This document shows positions 31,890-44,554 of a stretch of 64,000 bases of DNA, piece after piece (positions within the stretch are counted from its first letter, which is position 1; each line of letters starts with the position of its first letter). This DNA comes from Sanderia malayensis (lineage: Eukaryota > Cnidaria > Scyphozoa > Semaeostomeae > Pelagiidae), in contig RQOL01000532.1 in assembly GCA_013076295.1 (NCBI GenBank), positions 1,736,001-1,800,000 of the forward strand. The letters run 5' to 3'. The notes below the pieces were generated by a model. It made no database searches and was not told the origin of the DNA. It worked only from the letters and a program-made list of their open reading frames with translations. The position numbers and the translations under genes were made by a program.

Positions 31890-33439
31890 AAATCGTGCCT
31901 CGTTATGGAAACAATTGGCGCGAAATCCTGAACAATACGCCATACGTGTATTCATTAAATATTTTAATAACACTTTTAGTCGACTTTTTTCTTCTGCTTA
32001 TTGTTAACTTGTGTTTGACAAAATATGATATTGCTTGAATGAATTCTGATGGACATTTTCTTCATGTTCTTTTATAAGCAAAAAACTATTTAACAAACTA
32101 CAAAGCTCTTCAATTAAGCATGTGTTTGATATTATCACATCAGAGCAAAGTACGGTGGTAAACAAGTCAATGCGCCCCACCATCAACTCGCCCCACCATA
32201 CAATGGTCAAGTCGGACCACTTTCAAGTTTAAAGATTCTTTGATAACTATATATCCAAGCAACAACACTTTCGCATTCTGACCGCATTCTGAAGTCTTTG
32301 TTTATTTTTCCAAAAATTGACGACTCTGGTAAAATCCAGGTAAAAAATTGAAGCATTTATCAAAGTGCTTTGAAACACACAAACATGGCGACTAACACAA
32401 TGTTAGTCGCTATTTCTTGATGTGAGAAATATCTTGAGAAAGAGAGTGTCTTGGTATAAAGTTAAAAATATTTACAAACGCAAATCAATATTTATTGTAA
32501 AATTCCTACCGTTATCCACTTCATTTCTTGCTACACTTGCTCATGCCTTTATTTAGATGTATTCTTTCTCATTGAGTAAACTGAAGTTCCACGAATACTT
32601 CGCTATTTATCATTGCAAATTTATTTCGTGATATTTAAACCGTAGTTTATCTTGCTCAGCGAAGCAGGCGTTGCCTGCCTAACTTTTCCTCTTGTCATCT
32701 TATGTGAGATGAATGAGAAATTTGAATAACAATATCTTTTCCTTGAGAAGTCAATGAAAATCAGCTCACTTGGGAAATAAAATTCTTTTGTTTTGCACAG
32801 GTGCTTTAATTTAAACCGTGACTAATTATGATAATGTTTTTCATTGTACTTGTGAAACTTCTCATGTCCAAAGAAATTGCTCTTTTAAATTTGCTTTATT
32901 TTGCTATTGTCTCTGTATTAGTTGTTTCTTATGCTCTATAAGCCATTAAATTTATAATTAAATCTTTGTTTTATAAAGAAGAACTTTGGTACTGTCTAAG
33001 CACACGAGATTGCTGTAATTTGACACCAGATAATCTAACTATACGTTAAACACCGTGATGATAAGGTTCGATTATTGAAAAAAACATATGTTATTAATTA
33101 ATTGTAATTAATTTGGAACCAATTATTTTGCCCAGAAACGTATCAGCAAAAGAACTCACTGTGTTAATAAAATAATATATATACCCTTGCCGAATAAGAA
33201 TTTTATTAGATTCCAAGAGGCAACCTCACATAGCACATTTTCGAATCTGGGTCTGAATAGGACAGGTACTTCCCATTTGAATCTGAGTCTGGGCTTCGAC
33301 TGAATCTGAAACCAGCTCTGAGCTAGATGGACCAAATGGAGATAGGATTTCATCCTGTATTTAAATATCGACATTAGATTCTATAACTAGTGTTATTTTG
33401 AGTTCATTTCTACGTTATTATGATATAGTTTGCATACAA
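31890..33439. other. Gene-free AT-rich stretch
   Basis: This holds the 3' flank of the peptide gene and the 5' flank of CXXC1. I see no exon, tandem array or transposon end. Confidence 0.5.
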
Positions 33440-36400
33440 ATGGATTCTACTGCGTTTAAAACGGATCAGAAGCAGGAGCACGTGGCAAATGACAATGGTG
33501 ATGATTATGATGATGACATTGGCCTAATTCGCCCAAGACCACAATCACAACAAAACGAGGAGGGTTATTCAGAAAATTTCCATGATTATCATCAACCACC
33601 TGAGTCTTTTACCTCAGGAGACGTCATGCCAAATTACATGCAAGAGGAAGAGCCAGAAGACAACACAGGCAACACTACAGGATTTGAAGTTTCAAGCAAT
33701 TTTTCATCCACTCCAACTCCAACCTCCCTTCCATATCCCCAAGATGTTGATCAGAGTTATCAGCAGCAAATGATGTCTCATGAAAGCTACCAACAACCTT
33801 CTTTACCGTCTGTTTTGATAGACCATGACTTTGGGTTCACGTTCGGACCAGCTCGAGAGCCACTGAGTGACAGAACGTCAATTAAGCCAGAGAAATCGTC
33901 AGATGCTGATAATGCTGATGATGAAAACAAAAGCAGTAATGATTTTGGATCTTTGCAAGCTAGTAAGGGTGCAGATTTCAGAGCGCAAGATGTGTACTGC
34001 ATCTGTCGAACAAGTGACGTCAACAGATTCATGATGTTAGTAGAATGTACCATAAGAGCCTTATCAAGCCACAGGGGGACTTGTTTGATATTTGAGGGGG
34101 GGCTTAATAAAATTCTCAGAAAAATGTTTGTGTAAAATAACTGCAAAAGGGCTTTTATGAGTTTTTATGGTGTAATAAATCACAATTTCAACGTCATATA
34201 CAATTTCAAAAACAGGAGAATTAATAGGAATTAATAGGAATTAATAGAGCTTGCCATAGGGGTAAATTTGACAAGATGGTGTTATCTGCTGTTGCAAATA
34301 TCCATTGTAATTCCTGTATTTTTAGAGCCATACATCCCAAGCTTAAGCCAGACCAATAGAAATTTCTGCTTGATGTCACAAGGGCTATTACGATGCTTAT
34401 GCTAACTGTTTTCCCTGTTTTTGTTTACAGAGGATGTGATAAATGCTCCGAGTGGTTTCATGGTGACTGCATTAATCTGCGAAAGACTGAAGCGAAGAAA
34501 GTTGAAGAATGGTATTGTCAGCAATGTCAAGGTAGATACATTTCTTTTCCTCCCCTTTCTGCTCCATCTGCACCATTCATCTACAAGTACCCTTCATCTC
34601 TTTAGCTTTGCCCCTCTTTATATGCTTTTCTCTTCCTGTTCCAGCTCCTCTCCAAATACCCTCATTCTTATCCCTGTGTATTTGACCTCGTTGACAGATA
34701 AACATCCCGAATTGGAAATCAAATTCAAGTCACAGAAGTCACACCACAGTGAAGGCTTGTACTCTGCAAAGGTTATTATCCACTATCAGCATCACATTGT
34801 TTTAGATATCTGTATAGTTATATCTTATAATTATTCTAAATATCTTTTATCATAAATTACCTTAGCCTGCGTGTAGCCTCAAAATCTTTAAGCATGAAGG
34901 TTTTGAGTCTGCACACAGGCTACAAGTACCTCATCTACAGTAGAAACCTGCATATAAGAACCTATCATTGTAAGAACCTTCATGCCAAATTTCTCCTCAA
35001 AGCAATAAAAGAAGCAATAGGCTATTGTTTTTGATAATAGGCTGCATGCCAAATACGCAGGCTCTTATATGTTCTTATATGTGGGCTTTTACTGTATAGC
35101 AAACTATGAAGCTGATGTTATATACCATAATGCTTCGATTAAATGCCCCCCTTCTTTAAATGCCCCCTTCTTTAAATTGTTTCAATAAATGCCCCCCTCT
35201 ATTAAACGACTTTCAACTTGACATTTTGATTTTTTTTTTAATTATACTTCTGGATGCTTATTAATAAACGCCCCCTCTTTTAAACGCCCCCTCGAATAGA
35301 AGCTCCCTAAAATATCAACAAATTTAATTAACGCCCCGGGCGTATAATTGAAGCATTATGGTAATAGATTTTAAGTGTGGGAAATATTGCTAAACTTTTA
35401 TTTGATTGTAGAAAGCAAAACGTGTATCTCGAATGTGTGGTGAATGCATTGCATGCAGAAGGACCGAAGACTGTGTAGACTGCGATTTCTGTCAGGTTAC
35501 AATTTAACATGCACTAAACTATGATGCTCAGTTCCATTGCCTTTTTGCACATGTTTGCATTAAACATTTTTTGCTTTATGTGACTGACTCTTTTCTCAGG
35601 ATATGAAGAAGTTTGGAGGGGAAGGTCGACTGCGTCAGAAATGCAGATTACGCCAATGCTTGAAGCTCTCAAAGGTAAGAAACTCTATAAAATAATGTTT
35701 ATCATAGCTATCATGTTCTACAAAGATAGATTTAGCTTATGAAGTTGAACCAAGCTAGATTTGGAATAGCTTTGAAAATCGGAAACATAGCGAAACATAA
35801 TAACTACTAAAGCTTTTCGTCTGACACTTATCGGAGTAGTACGTCAGAAAGAGAACGAAAACGAAAACCTAACAAAGCTAGATTTAGCTAGGTTTGATAA
35901 AACATCAATTATCTATGTCCAAAAAATATCGCTTTTTAAACTATGGCAGTTTTTTGTGGCATTCTTGTGAGCAAATGATATTACATGCATTATACACTGT
36001 TATAAAGGATATTATTTTGAATTATTCTATTTTACTCCGTTATTTTGATATTGTGAGCTCTTGATTTATAGCCAGCTAATATCTTATTGATAGATTTTAA
36101 CAAAGAAATCTGGCAGATACACATTTCCAGATGAATATCTACGACAGTATCGCGAGTTTATGTCAAGTCAGCAAGTAGGTTTAATTGCAATATAAAATGA
36201 TTCTTGTGATTACTGATTATGATTAATCGCTAATCACTAATTATCACTGATTAATTGACGTTTATTGATCATGCTAAAGAAAGAATCAGGAAATATTCTT
36301 AGATCTTTTTTATTTGTGTAACATGTAAGTTTTATGGCTTAAGGAGCCTCTTTTCTGTCCTGCAGTTCGATCCAGAAGGAGGCTCGTCTCACTATACTGG

Positions 36401-39400
36401 AGACTGGAACCAACCAATAGCAGCGCATCATGATGACGAGGCTGGGGAATTCGATTTGAAAAAAGCTGTCCGGATAAAGAATGCCAAGCAAACGCAGGTC
36501 GATCGACAGAAGAAGGTGGGGTGCACTGTTTTGATTGTATTTAAGAGGGCGTTTGGTTGGAAGACACACTTCCAAAGATAAGAGTTTGCGATACAGTAAA
36601 ACCACGCATATAAGAGCCAGCAGTTTTTGCACCCAGGCTATTGTTAAAAACGTAGTTTATTGTTTAAAAACAATAGTGTACTGTTTTTTCTATTGATTTG
36701 CGCAGAAATAATATCATCCTGGACTGGAGTTTTATTAATCCATTGATTCTAAAATGCGGCTTTTTACCGTACATCTTGTTTTTATAAGATAATTTTTTAC
36801 TTGATAGTAAAAAACATTTTAGAAAAACAATAGCTCCCCCCGATGTGAAGAGATTACTGACTCCCTTTGTATTGGCAAGTTCTTTTTCCGGGGGTTTGTT
36901 TTTGTTGCGATTTTGCTGTATTGTGTGTGACTGGTTTTGTTGCAGAGAAAAGACAAAGAAAGGAAGGACCTGATGAAAAAGCAGCTGAGAGAAAGCAAGC
37001 AGGAGGAGATGAGGCGAAAGAAAGAAGAACGACTGCGGAGGAGGAAGCTTGCAGTTGAGAATAAACCGAAAAGAAATTACCACCAGAGTCATCTTAGAGA
37101 TGAATTTGGAGCGTCGAAAAGGCAAGATGCGAAGAATAAAGATGAGCCGAGACATTGTCTAGGCCCGGGATGTATCAATGCTGCAGTTGCTAATTCAAAG
37201 TATTGTTGTGATGAATGTGGTGTCCAATTGGCACTGAGGTATGTTGGCTTGGTTGTGCCTTGTTAATAGGTTTTATTCTCGTTAAGGTTGTCTGTCATTG
37301 GGCTGAATAGGATTGCAGGGTGTCCTAGGGATGGTACTAGTTTGTGGCGTTTTGATGGTTTTGAATATTTTGAGTATTCTCGTTTTCGGCAGGAGGCTAC
37401 AGGAGATATTGCCAGAACGAAGCAAGATTTGGAAAGAAAAAGACTGCGTTGCCAACAAAAAAGGTGAAAAATTAATCGAAAAAATCCACGAGCAGCAAGA
37501 GGTAATATTCTTGTCTAAAATGTTTGCTCTTATAGAAAAGCGTATATCTGTTTACGTATGCGCTTATTTGTTTATTTGTTTACGTGTTTGTTTGTTTGTT
37601 TACGTGTTTGCTTATTTGTTTAGATTGCGCAAAGACGACTTCACGAGCTAGATAAGCAACATGCAGATTTTGAAGCCATGTTGGAAAAGTCAAAGGAACT
37701 CACAGTTTGTGAAGAGGAGGTTTGTTTATCAAAAATCATCCCAGCGTCTTTAATGGCCTACGTAATTTATTCTTAACTTCTATAACTTATCGTCTATTAT
37801 ACTTTTATTTCCCTGTTCTATTATATTTATCTCTTTTACTATCATATTACTTTTATTTTTTAACCATTACTTTTTACTATATTCAGTACATTCCTCTTGT
37901 TTTCATATTCTGAGGAATGTTTTTGATTTTCGTAACCAGGAGAATGATGAAAGTGAAGTTGACATAGATTTGACAGTTGATTGTGTCTCGTGTGGTGCTC
38001 CGCTGGCCCCGAGGATCGCATTAAAGCACATGGAAAAATGCTACGCAAAGGTATAAGCAATCCACTTCAATTACGCTTGTACACCAAACATTTAGCTTTA
38101 GTTTGCTCACTACAAGGTTAACCTTGCCTTCATCTCAAGCTTTTGATATTTTCCGCATCTAATTGGCTTGAAGTATTGATCACTATTGAAAAATGACCAT
38201 GCTAGTTTTTAATCATATTTATTTTCGTATTTTTAGCTTGAGTGTCTGACTTCATTCGGAGCTATTTACAAAAGTGCTGGGTAAATATATCACTATGATG
38301 TTTAATTTATCATCAATTACCTCATTTATAATAAACTGTTAATTTAAGCTGAGCACACTTTCTCAGGTCTCAGAAAGGATTTCACATTTCTTTATTCAAT
38401 AAGGGACTATCTTAAAAATGCTTGGAGTGGAAGATTGCCTGCAGCAAGTGTAGAACACTATTCATCATCCATGGAAATATGGCCTATTTGGATGACCTTC
38501 CTTTCATTTTTTTATTATTCTAGGAATCTGTTTTGTGATAAGCAAATTCCACAGCAAGGTACCTACTGCAAGAGGCTGCGAGTCCTTTGTCCTGAACACA
38601 CAAAAGATAGTAAAGTAAGCAAGTTTACCCCCGTTTTTTGTATTGTTTTGCAGTGAAGGTAACTGCGAATTATCTTTATGGACGGGGATGTACTAAAATA
38701 TGCTTGATGCCGATTAGATCCGAGTGAATCGTATAGTAATCGGCGTAACCCCCTGGAAGTATGGCACACTGTGTTGTTTGTCAATGGGTTGTGTGGATTT
38801 TCCGGGGGTGAGCTGGTTGACTAGCAAACTTGCAACTGAGATTAATTTTCGTTTTGATGTTGTTTGTTAGATTGGGGCGAACGAGGTTTGCGGCTGCCCG
38901 GTAAACGAGAACGAGGCTGACGAAGTGACTGAGTTCTGCAGAGTTTCGAAGAGAAAATGCACGAAGCATTTTTACTGGGAAAAACTAAGGAGAGCCGAGA
39001 TCGACTTGAAAAGATTACACGAGGTATAGGCCTAGTTTATTTCCTGAGCATCCGTGGATACACATTTTTATGCGAGTATTCACAAAAAATGTGTATTCAT
39101 AATGCGTTTATGAGATTCGAAGTTATTTTTAATAATTGTTTTATCTAGCAACGTTTTTAGATATGTATTCATATCTAACAATTATGAGCCTGGAGGTATT
39201 TTTAAGTTATGCTCAGAATTTAAGAGAGCTAGATAAACAAACGATCTTAGTCCTGGTGACGCCTGAGCCCTGCTTACTTCGTACATTATTTTTAAATTTC
39301 AGAAAATTTGAACCTCAATGCTCTTATGAACTGTATTCTTACAAAAATGTATCTTACTATGAAGCTTAGTTTAGTGTGGAAAGTAAGGAAGGAGACCTTA

Positions 39401-39566
39401 ACCAAAGAGTGTGATTTTATTTGGCGTTGATGTTTACATATTTGTTTATTTTTTGCAGTGGTGGAAATTGGAAGAAGGTTTGGAGCAGGAGAGATCAATT
39501 CGCATGGCAATGACGAATCGTGGCGGTGTTATTGGAATGCTGTTGCACCAGACAATTGAGCATTGA
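33440..39566 (+). CDS. CXXC1: CXXC-type zinc finger protein 1 (CFP1), SET1 complex subunit
   Basis: Fifteen exons: 33440-34035, 34431-34531, 34698-34771, 35412-35495, 35600-35674, 36094-36174, 36366-36515, 36946-37238, 37393-37501, 37624-37719, 37940-38050, 38237-38280, 38524-38614, 38871-39023 and 39459-39566. They join in frame to 721 aa. The PHD finger is at about 186-232 (YCICRTSDVNRF, GCDKCSEWFHGDC). The CXXC finger is at 266-305 (MCGECIACRRTEDC, DMKKFGG, QKCRLRQC), with the KFGG motif used to bind unmethylated CpG. Further on are a basic coiled region, CLGPGC, and the conserved C-terminal block YCKRLRVLCPEH, EKLRRAEIDL and AMTNRGGVIGMLLHQTI. CFP1 directs H3K4 methylation to CpG-rich promoters. 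The N-terminal acidic, Gln/Ser/Pro-rich extension of about 185 aa is much longer than in human CXXC1. The start at 33440 is the likely one; an upstream in-frame ATG exists at 33398. Confidence 0.96.
34938..35094. mobile_element. MITE, CAGTAAAA family (CXXC1 intron 3)
   Basis: TA at 34936-34937 and 35095-35096 flank a 157-bp element with ends CAGTAGAAACCTGCATATAA and GTGGGCTTTTACTG. The interior shares AATAGGCTATTGTTT with 14927-15072. Confidence 0.8.
35125..35361. mobile_element. C-run MITE with proven empty site (CXXC1 intron 3)
   Basis: The ends CCATAATGCTTCGATTAAAT and ATAATTGAAGCATTATGG are inverted and flanked by TA. The interior repeats AAATGCCCCC/AAACGCCCCC words, first in one strand sense and then closing with GGGCGTATAATT. 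The related sequence at 30654-30737 runs through this point without the insert and with a single TA, which fixes the ends. Confidence 0.88.
36594..36769. mobile_element. MITE, CAGTAAAA family (CXXC1 intron 7)
   Basis: TA (36592-36593 and 36770-36771) flanks 176 bp with ends CAGTAAAACCACGCATATAA and AATGCGGCTTTTTACCG. The interior GGCTATTGTT, TATTGTTTAAAAACAATA and AATATCATCCTGGA words are shared with the other copies. Confidence 0.8.
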
Positions 39567-40594
39567 GTGGCATCAGGCTTCGCGGTATCACCAGACCGAG
39601 GCGTCAACATCAATTTGAGACATCCTCAGCATCAGAAAGAGGCAACAGGAAGGTAGGCTTGTCCCGTCATTACCTCCATGAAACAAAGAAATCATTCACG
39701 AATTGACAAGTCGAACTTACTATTCGAAGTTTTCTTTGACTGCATTTAGATACTTTATTTTGCGTTAAACTGATCAAATTGTTTTCAAAGTCTGTCTCAG
39801 TTTATTCATTTGTGTATTAAATTTAAGTTTATTCATTACTTCTTTTTGTTTTTATTATTTTAAGCCTTCAAGCTGAATTTTCCGCACCTTATACAGTTAT
39901 GGATATCATACATTTAGCTCTCGCAAATCTACCCTTTTATACATTTTTACCAAATACTTTATCGATGTTCCACCACATATTACCAATATGGTAAGAACAT
40001 CCAGTCAGTGGCCCGCGCTATACGCAAATCTCCCGCGCATGTGACGCCCATATCATCACACGAGCCTAATTCGTACACACGTGTTACATATAACGCGTGA
40101 ACTCAATTGCGCGAGACGGTTCTTGTACGAGCTTTATCCCGCGGTGAAGACTCGCTTTGATCTGCATTCTGGTGCCCAATTCAACGCACAATCGCGCCAC
40201 CCGCAGAATTGTTTCCGTTTCGAAGAATAAGCGCGAACATCAGAAGCAAACTCAAAATTCATAATCATCATTCACAACGTTATTTGCCAATATTGAGAAA
40301 TCGTTGAAATCTATGTAGCATTTCCAATGCCTCGCGTGGTGTTAAGGTGCAACCTGATTTTTAAAGACCTTGGCAATTGGCTCATCTATTGAATAAACGA
40401 AAGGTAAATAAAACTTTGATTTTGTGGACATATTCGTAATATGCAGTTTTTGTTTTGTTTGTCAACATGAGTTTCTGTAACATTTTCGAGTCTTTTAAGC
40501 TGATAAAGGAACATTTTCTCTAGTCAATTATCGAATTGAAATGTTGATTCCTTTCTTCTAGATTGAAACATTGATGTCTTAATAAGCAATCCAG
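39567..40594. other. Gap between CXXC1 and the CCP-containing gene
   Basis: This is CXXC1 3' flank and the promoter region of the next gene. No exon or repeat is recognised. The GC-richer patch at about 40010-40210, with many CGCG words, could be a promoter-proximal CpG patch. Confidence 0.45.
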
Positions 40595-43500
40595 ATGATA
40601 CTACGTTGTACTTACGCTGTTGTCTTTCTTTGTTTCTTTAGATTGCTGAATGGTGAGTAGCCTTGTTGTGAATAATATTTCTTTATTTCATTATATACCC
40701 CGAACCGCAACATTAAGCATTTAAGAGAGTTGTATCCTGGCTTAATTGAGCAATGCTAATGCCATTTTGTGTCCAAATATGGTAGACACACGGTAAACAC
40801 ATGGTAGATACGGTAGGCATATGGTAGACACACGGTAGGCACATTGTAGACACACTGTAGGAAATGAAGTGAACCTCCAAGGAGTGTTAAGGTATTAAAA
40901 CATTATAAGGCAGTGTATTTCATGGTAGACACATGGTAGCTACATGGTAGACACACTGTAGGAAAAGAAGAGGCTTTATGAACCGTAAGTTTTAAAGCCT
41001 TGTTATGCTGGCAATTAAGCAGGTCAGGTTGCGACGTTGTAATTAATCCAGAACAGTGAGGAACTTGGTTCTTCTTATTTTGAGATTTCACTGTGTTAAT
41101 GTGGTCATGTTGAAATTTACCACGCTTTGATTCACTCTACCTCATTGTCTCATCTCTCTTTCTTCTCAGGCATTGACATAAAGAAATGCCCGAAGTTTCC
41201 AGCTCCAGACAATGGTCATGTCATATGTGACCATTTACTTGGCGCCTTTTGTGCCCCCGTCTGTTCACCTGGCTTCACTTTTCAAAACACCCCGGCAAGC
41301 GCATATGTCTGCAATCCAATGACTAAGTCATGGGCCACTTATCCTGCTGGCTATCCCCTACCATGGCCTAATTGCGTCAATTTATCAACAACAATGTGAG
41401 TCTCTTCTTCTGTTTTTTGCCTTTTATTTTTTGTATTTTTCTTTCTTCTCTCTTTCTTCCCGATCTTGATTTTTTTAAATTATTTCTCATTCATCCTACC
41501 TATTCTTCTTATATTTGTTTACTACTTTCCGTTCTTTCTGCTACCACATCGTCTCTTGTAACTTCTTCTTTTCTTCTCTTCTTATTGTTAAACCTTTCCT
41601 CCTTTCATCTTCCTTCCCTTTTATTTCAGTCTCTTTTTTTCTCTTTTTCCTCTCACTCATCCTCTCCAGTTTTCCTTTCCTCGTTCTCAGCTTTTCTTCC
41701 TTCCATCTTCTTTCCTATTTTATTTCATCTTCTTTATTTTCTTTATTTTCTCTGTTTTTTCTCTTTTCCTCTCATCCATCTCCATACTCTTTTCAGCTTT
41801 ATTCCCTCATTTTTTCAGTTTTCTTCTCCTCGTTCTTAGCTATTCTTCTTTACATTTTGTTTCGCTGTTTCGTTTTCCTCCTTCACCATTCTTTTCTGCT
41901 TCACCTTCTTCTGCATATTCCCAATCTACCTAAAATCAACAACTTTTATTTTGTCAAACAGTCCGACAGCAAGAGCTGCATTGCCAATCAAGAAGTCACA
42001 AGTAGACCAGACAAGAATCAGGCGACCATTACAACCAGGAATCATTCCAAGGAATGAATCCCTGTGGCAGCGAATGCTCAAACTTACCTCGGAGCTGACG
42101 AAGAAGAAACTAAAAGGCCTTTCGAAGGGAGCCGCAAGATCTGACCTGGGTAATAGCCTCGATTTCAATAGCAAGAACAACGACAAATTGAGTAATAGCG
42201 AAAACACGGCTTTCCCGACAGCCTCTGCGAGCAGCCTGTCTTATCCACTCCCAGCTAATGACGTCAGCCAGGCAGCTGAGACCGCTAGTCAAGAAACCGA
42301 GTTCAACACGCTACGACAATACTGGAATGACTATTACAAGAACTATTACAAGAGTTTGAACGTGAACAAGGGTAGTGACTATAATAGTCCTGATTGGATG
42401 CAGCGCAGTCCTTGGAGCGACGATCCAGAACACGTTGAAGGCGCACTGAATAGAGACTTCACTGGTGACAATTTCAATAACGAGTGGAAAGAGAATAACA
42501 CAAGACTAGAATACCAGATGTACCAAAATTGGAATAACTATCTGCAGAGTTTTTATCACTATCCAACACCAAGTAATTACGTATCGCCGAATACAACTGA
42601 AGCGTATAACTTGCCCGTGCCAAATAGCAGCAGTGATCAGTTCATCGACTCGGTCATATCGAATGATTTGCAGTCAAAGAAAGTCCCGGATGCTTCGTTC
42701 AGCCGTGATCTTTATCTCGAGGATCGCCTCATTCAACTCGAATCCACGAAAAGGCCATACGTGAATGCGAGCTATTACATGCCAACAATAAGGCCAGATG
42801 CCGGTGTAAAAGCCGCGGATCAATCTACGTCTGGGTATCAGCCGGTATCGCAAGGCAGTTCGACGCCGTCGCAATATCCAATCAGCGCAGCATCGAATCA
42901 ATCCGATGTTACGACGCCGCAACAAAGTGGGAGGGATAGCACAGATCAAGGTGGGAGGGATAGCACAAATCAAGGTGGGAGGGATAGTATGATTCATGCC
43001 ACTACGCCTGCATTGTATAGCCACGCTAAAACGACAGAGCAAAGACAGTTGCAGTCTTCTGAAGCTAATTCTTCGAGACAGCAGGAAATTGCTGGGCAGA
43101 GTCAAGCTTACAATGCTGAAGTTGGCACTACTAACCCTACCACAAAGACACACGATGCCAGAGTCATTACAACAGCTTCGCGTACCACAAGCAGTAAAGC
43201 TAACATAACTGGCATGAATTCGGACGAGAACGACAGCCGCATGGATACAACTGCATTGGCCAATGCCACTCAGAGCAAGGCAGACTTGAGTTCGAGTAAC
43301 AGGAGTGGCGAAGCATCGAAGAACAACGAAGGCGTTCAATCGTACTTGACGTCATCGTTTGTGGCGTCACCAGAGAGTCAAGATGATTATGATGATGATT
43401 ATTTGGATTCGCTTGACATTACTGCGTTGGTTCGAGAGCTGATTAAACTGGAGACGATCAGGAATCAAAAGAAGCTGCGAAGGCGGAAGAAGGCTGAGAA

Positions 43501-43669
43501 GGAGAATAAACAATTGGTTGGGAATGTCATGGTGGGAGACGTGTTCAAGGGATATTTCAAGAACAAAAAGCTTAGGTCACAGAGACCGTTGAAGAAACAA
43601 TTGCTGAATAAAGCACTGAAATTAATGCGAGCCAGAGCTAAAGCCCCACCTCTGCCAAAGTTCAGTTGA
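40595..43669 (+). CDS. Secreted protein with one CCP/sushi-like module and long polar tail
   Basis: Three exons, 40595-40652, 41170-41395 and 41962-43669, join in frame to 663 aa. Exon 1 gives a hydrophobic leader (MILRCTYAVVFLCFF). Exon 2 encodes a six-cysteine module with KKCPKFPAPDNGHVIC, FCAPVCSPGFTF and a closing PWPNC, like complement-control modules that carry a third disulphide. The 570-residue remainder has no cysteine-rich domain. It is rich in Asn, Ser, Thr, Gln and Tyr, with many N-glycosylation sequons, WNDYYKNYYKS and WNNYLQSFYHY tracts, and three GRDS(T/M) repeats. It ends in an acidic patch (DDYDDDYLDSLD) and a strongly basic tail (KKLRRRKKAEKEN). Dibasic sites near the end could be processed. 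I recognise no family beyond the CCP module. An extracellular-matrix or mucus-type protein is an inference. Confidence 0.75.
40780..40980. repeat. GGTAGACACA minisatellite (intron 1 of the CCP gene)
   Basis: Imperfect copies of ATGGTAGACACA/ACGGTAGGCACA occur in two clusters. Each ends with ACACACTGTAGGAAA and they are separated by a short unique stretch. Confidence 0.85.
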
Positions 43670-44554
43670 GAAGGAGTTAGCAAAATCGTTTCCTGCAAGC
43701 AATGAATTGGTATGCGATAGAAGAGCATATATGCGCAGTTGATATCTGCTATCTGGAACATTTGCTTTCTCAAGCGATTTTTCATTTACCCGCGTTTTGC
43801 TATGGTAGAGTTGGGACATGCGATATTTCGAAAAATTGCCTCGTTCAAGTTTCCGACAAATTTTAATTTCCCTTGAGATTTGGGGATAGTTGACGTTAAA
43901 TGCATACCACCAATTAACAGCTGGGTAATCATCAATCATTGATCATCAATCATTGCTCATTGATCATTGATCAAGCAATCAGTGATCAGCGGATGAAAGC
44001 TGAAAAAACAAATAAAGAGATGACAAAGATAAAGATACAAACAAAAAAGAAAAACAACAATATAATTGCCGACAAGTTGTTTGTGTTCATTAAATGAATC
44101 CCAACCTTCTTTTGTTTACAAATGTGACACAACTATACAATCCACTCTCTTGTAGCACTTAGCTACATGCACATAACAATCGGATATACATTGCTTACGT
44201 GTTATTGACATGTGCATAGGTAAGTTACAGGCGTTCAAACGTTTACTGATTCAAACACAATGCAAGGTTTAAATATTTATGACAATGATTGTGAATGTTA
44301 TTTTCATAGCTTCACACGAAAATAAGTTACGCAACATACAGTTTAACAAATGTTTGTAAAAATTTTGCATAGTCAACCTACGGTTTATGCAGTTTTGTAC
44401 CACTAACTAACGTATGGTCAACCAATTATTTATGCATAATAAATCATGGTAGATTTGCTACAATTTTTAATCATCTAATTTTTTTATATTTATTTTTATG
44501 ACAAAATATTTTTCAGTTACATCACATACAATCCTAAACACCACCAAAGTTCTC
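43670..44554. other. Convergent 3' gap between the CCP gene and AMT
   Basis: No gene is seen. At about 43928-43990 the word ATCATTGATC and variants iterate (ATCAATCATTGATCATCAAT), forming a small self-complementary cluster. Confidence 0.5.

Noticed and set aside
41372..41839. 155-codon Phe/Leu/Ser-rich frame that looks like membrane segments
   Set aside because: It is the pyrimidine-rich intron 2 of the CCP gene (TTC, CTT and TCT runs). The adjoining exons splice in phase around it.
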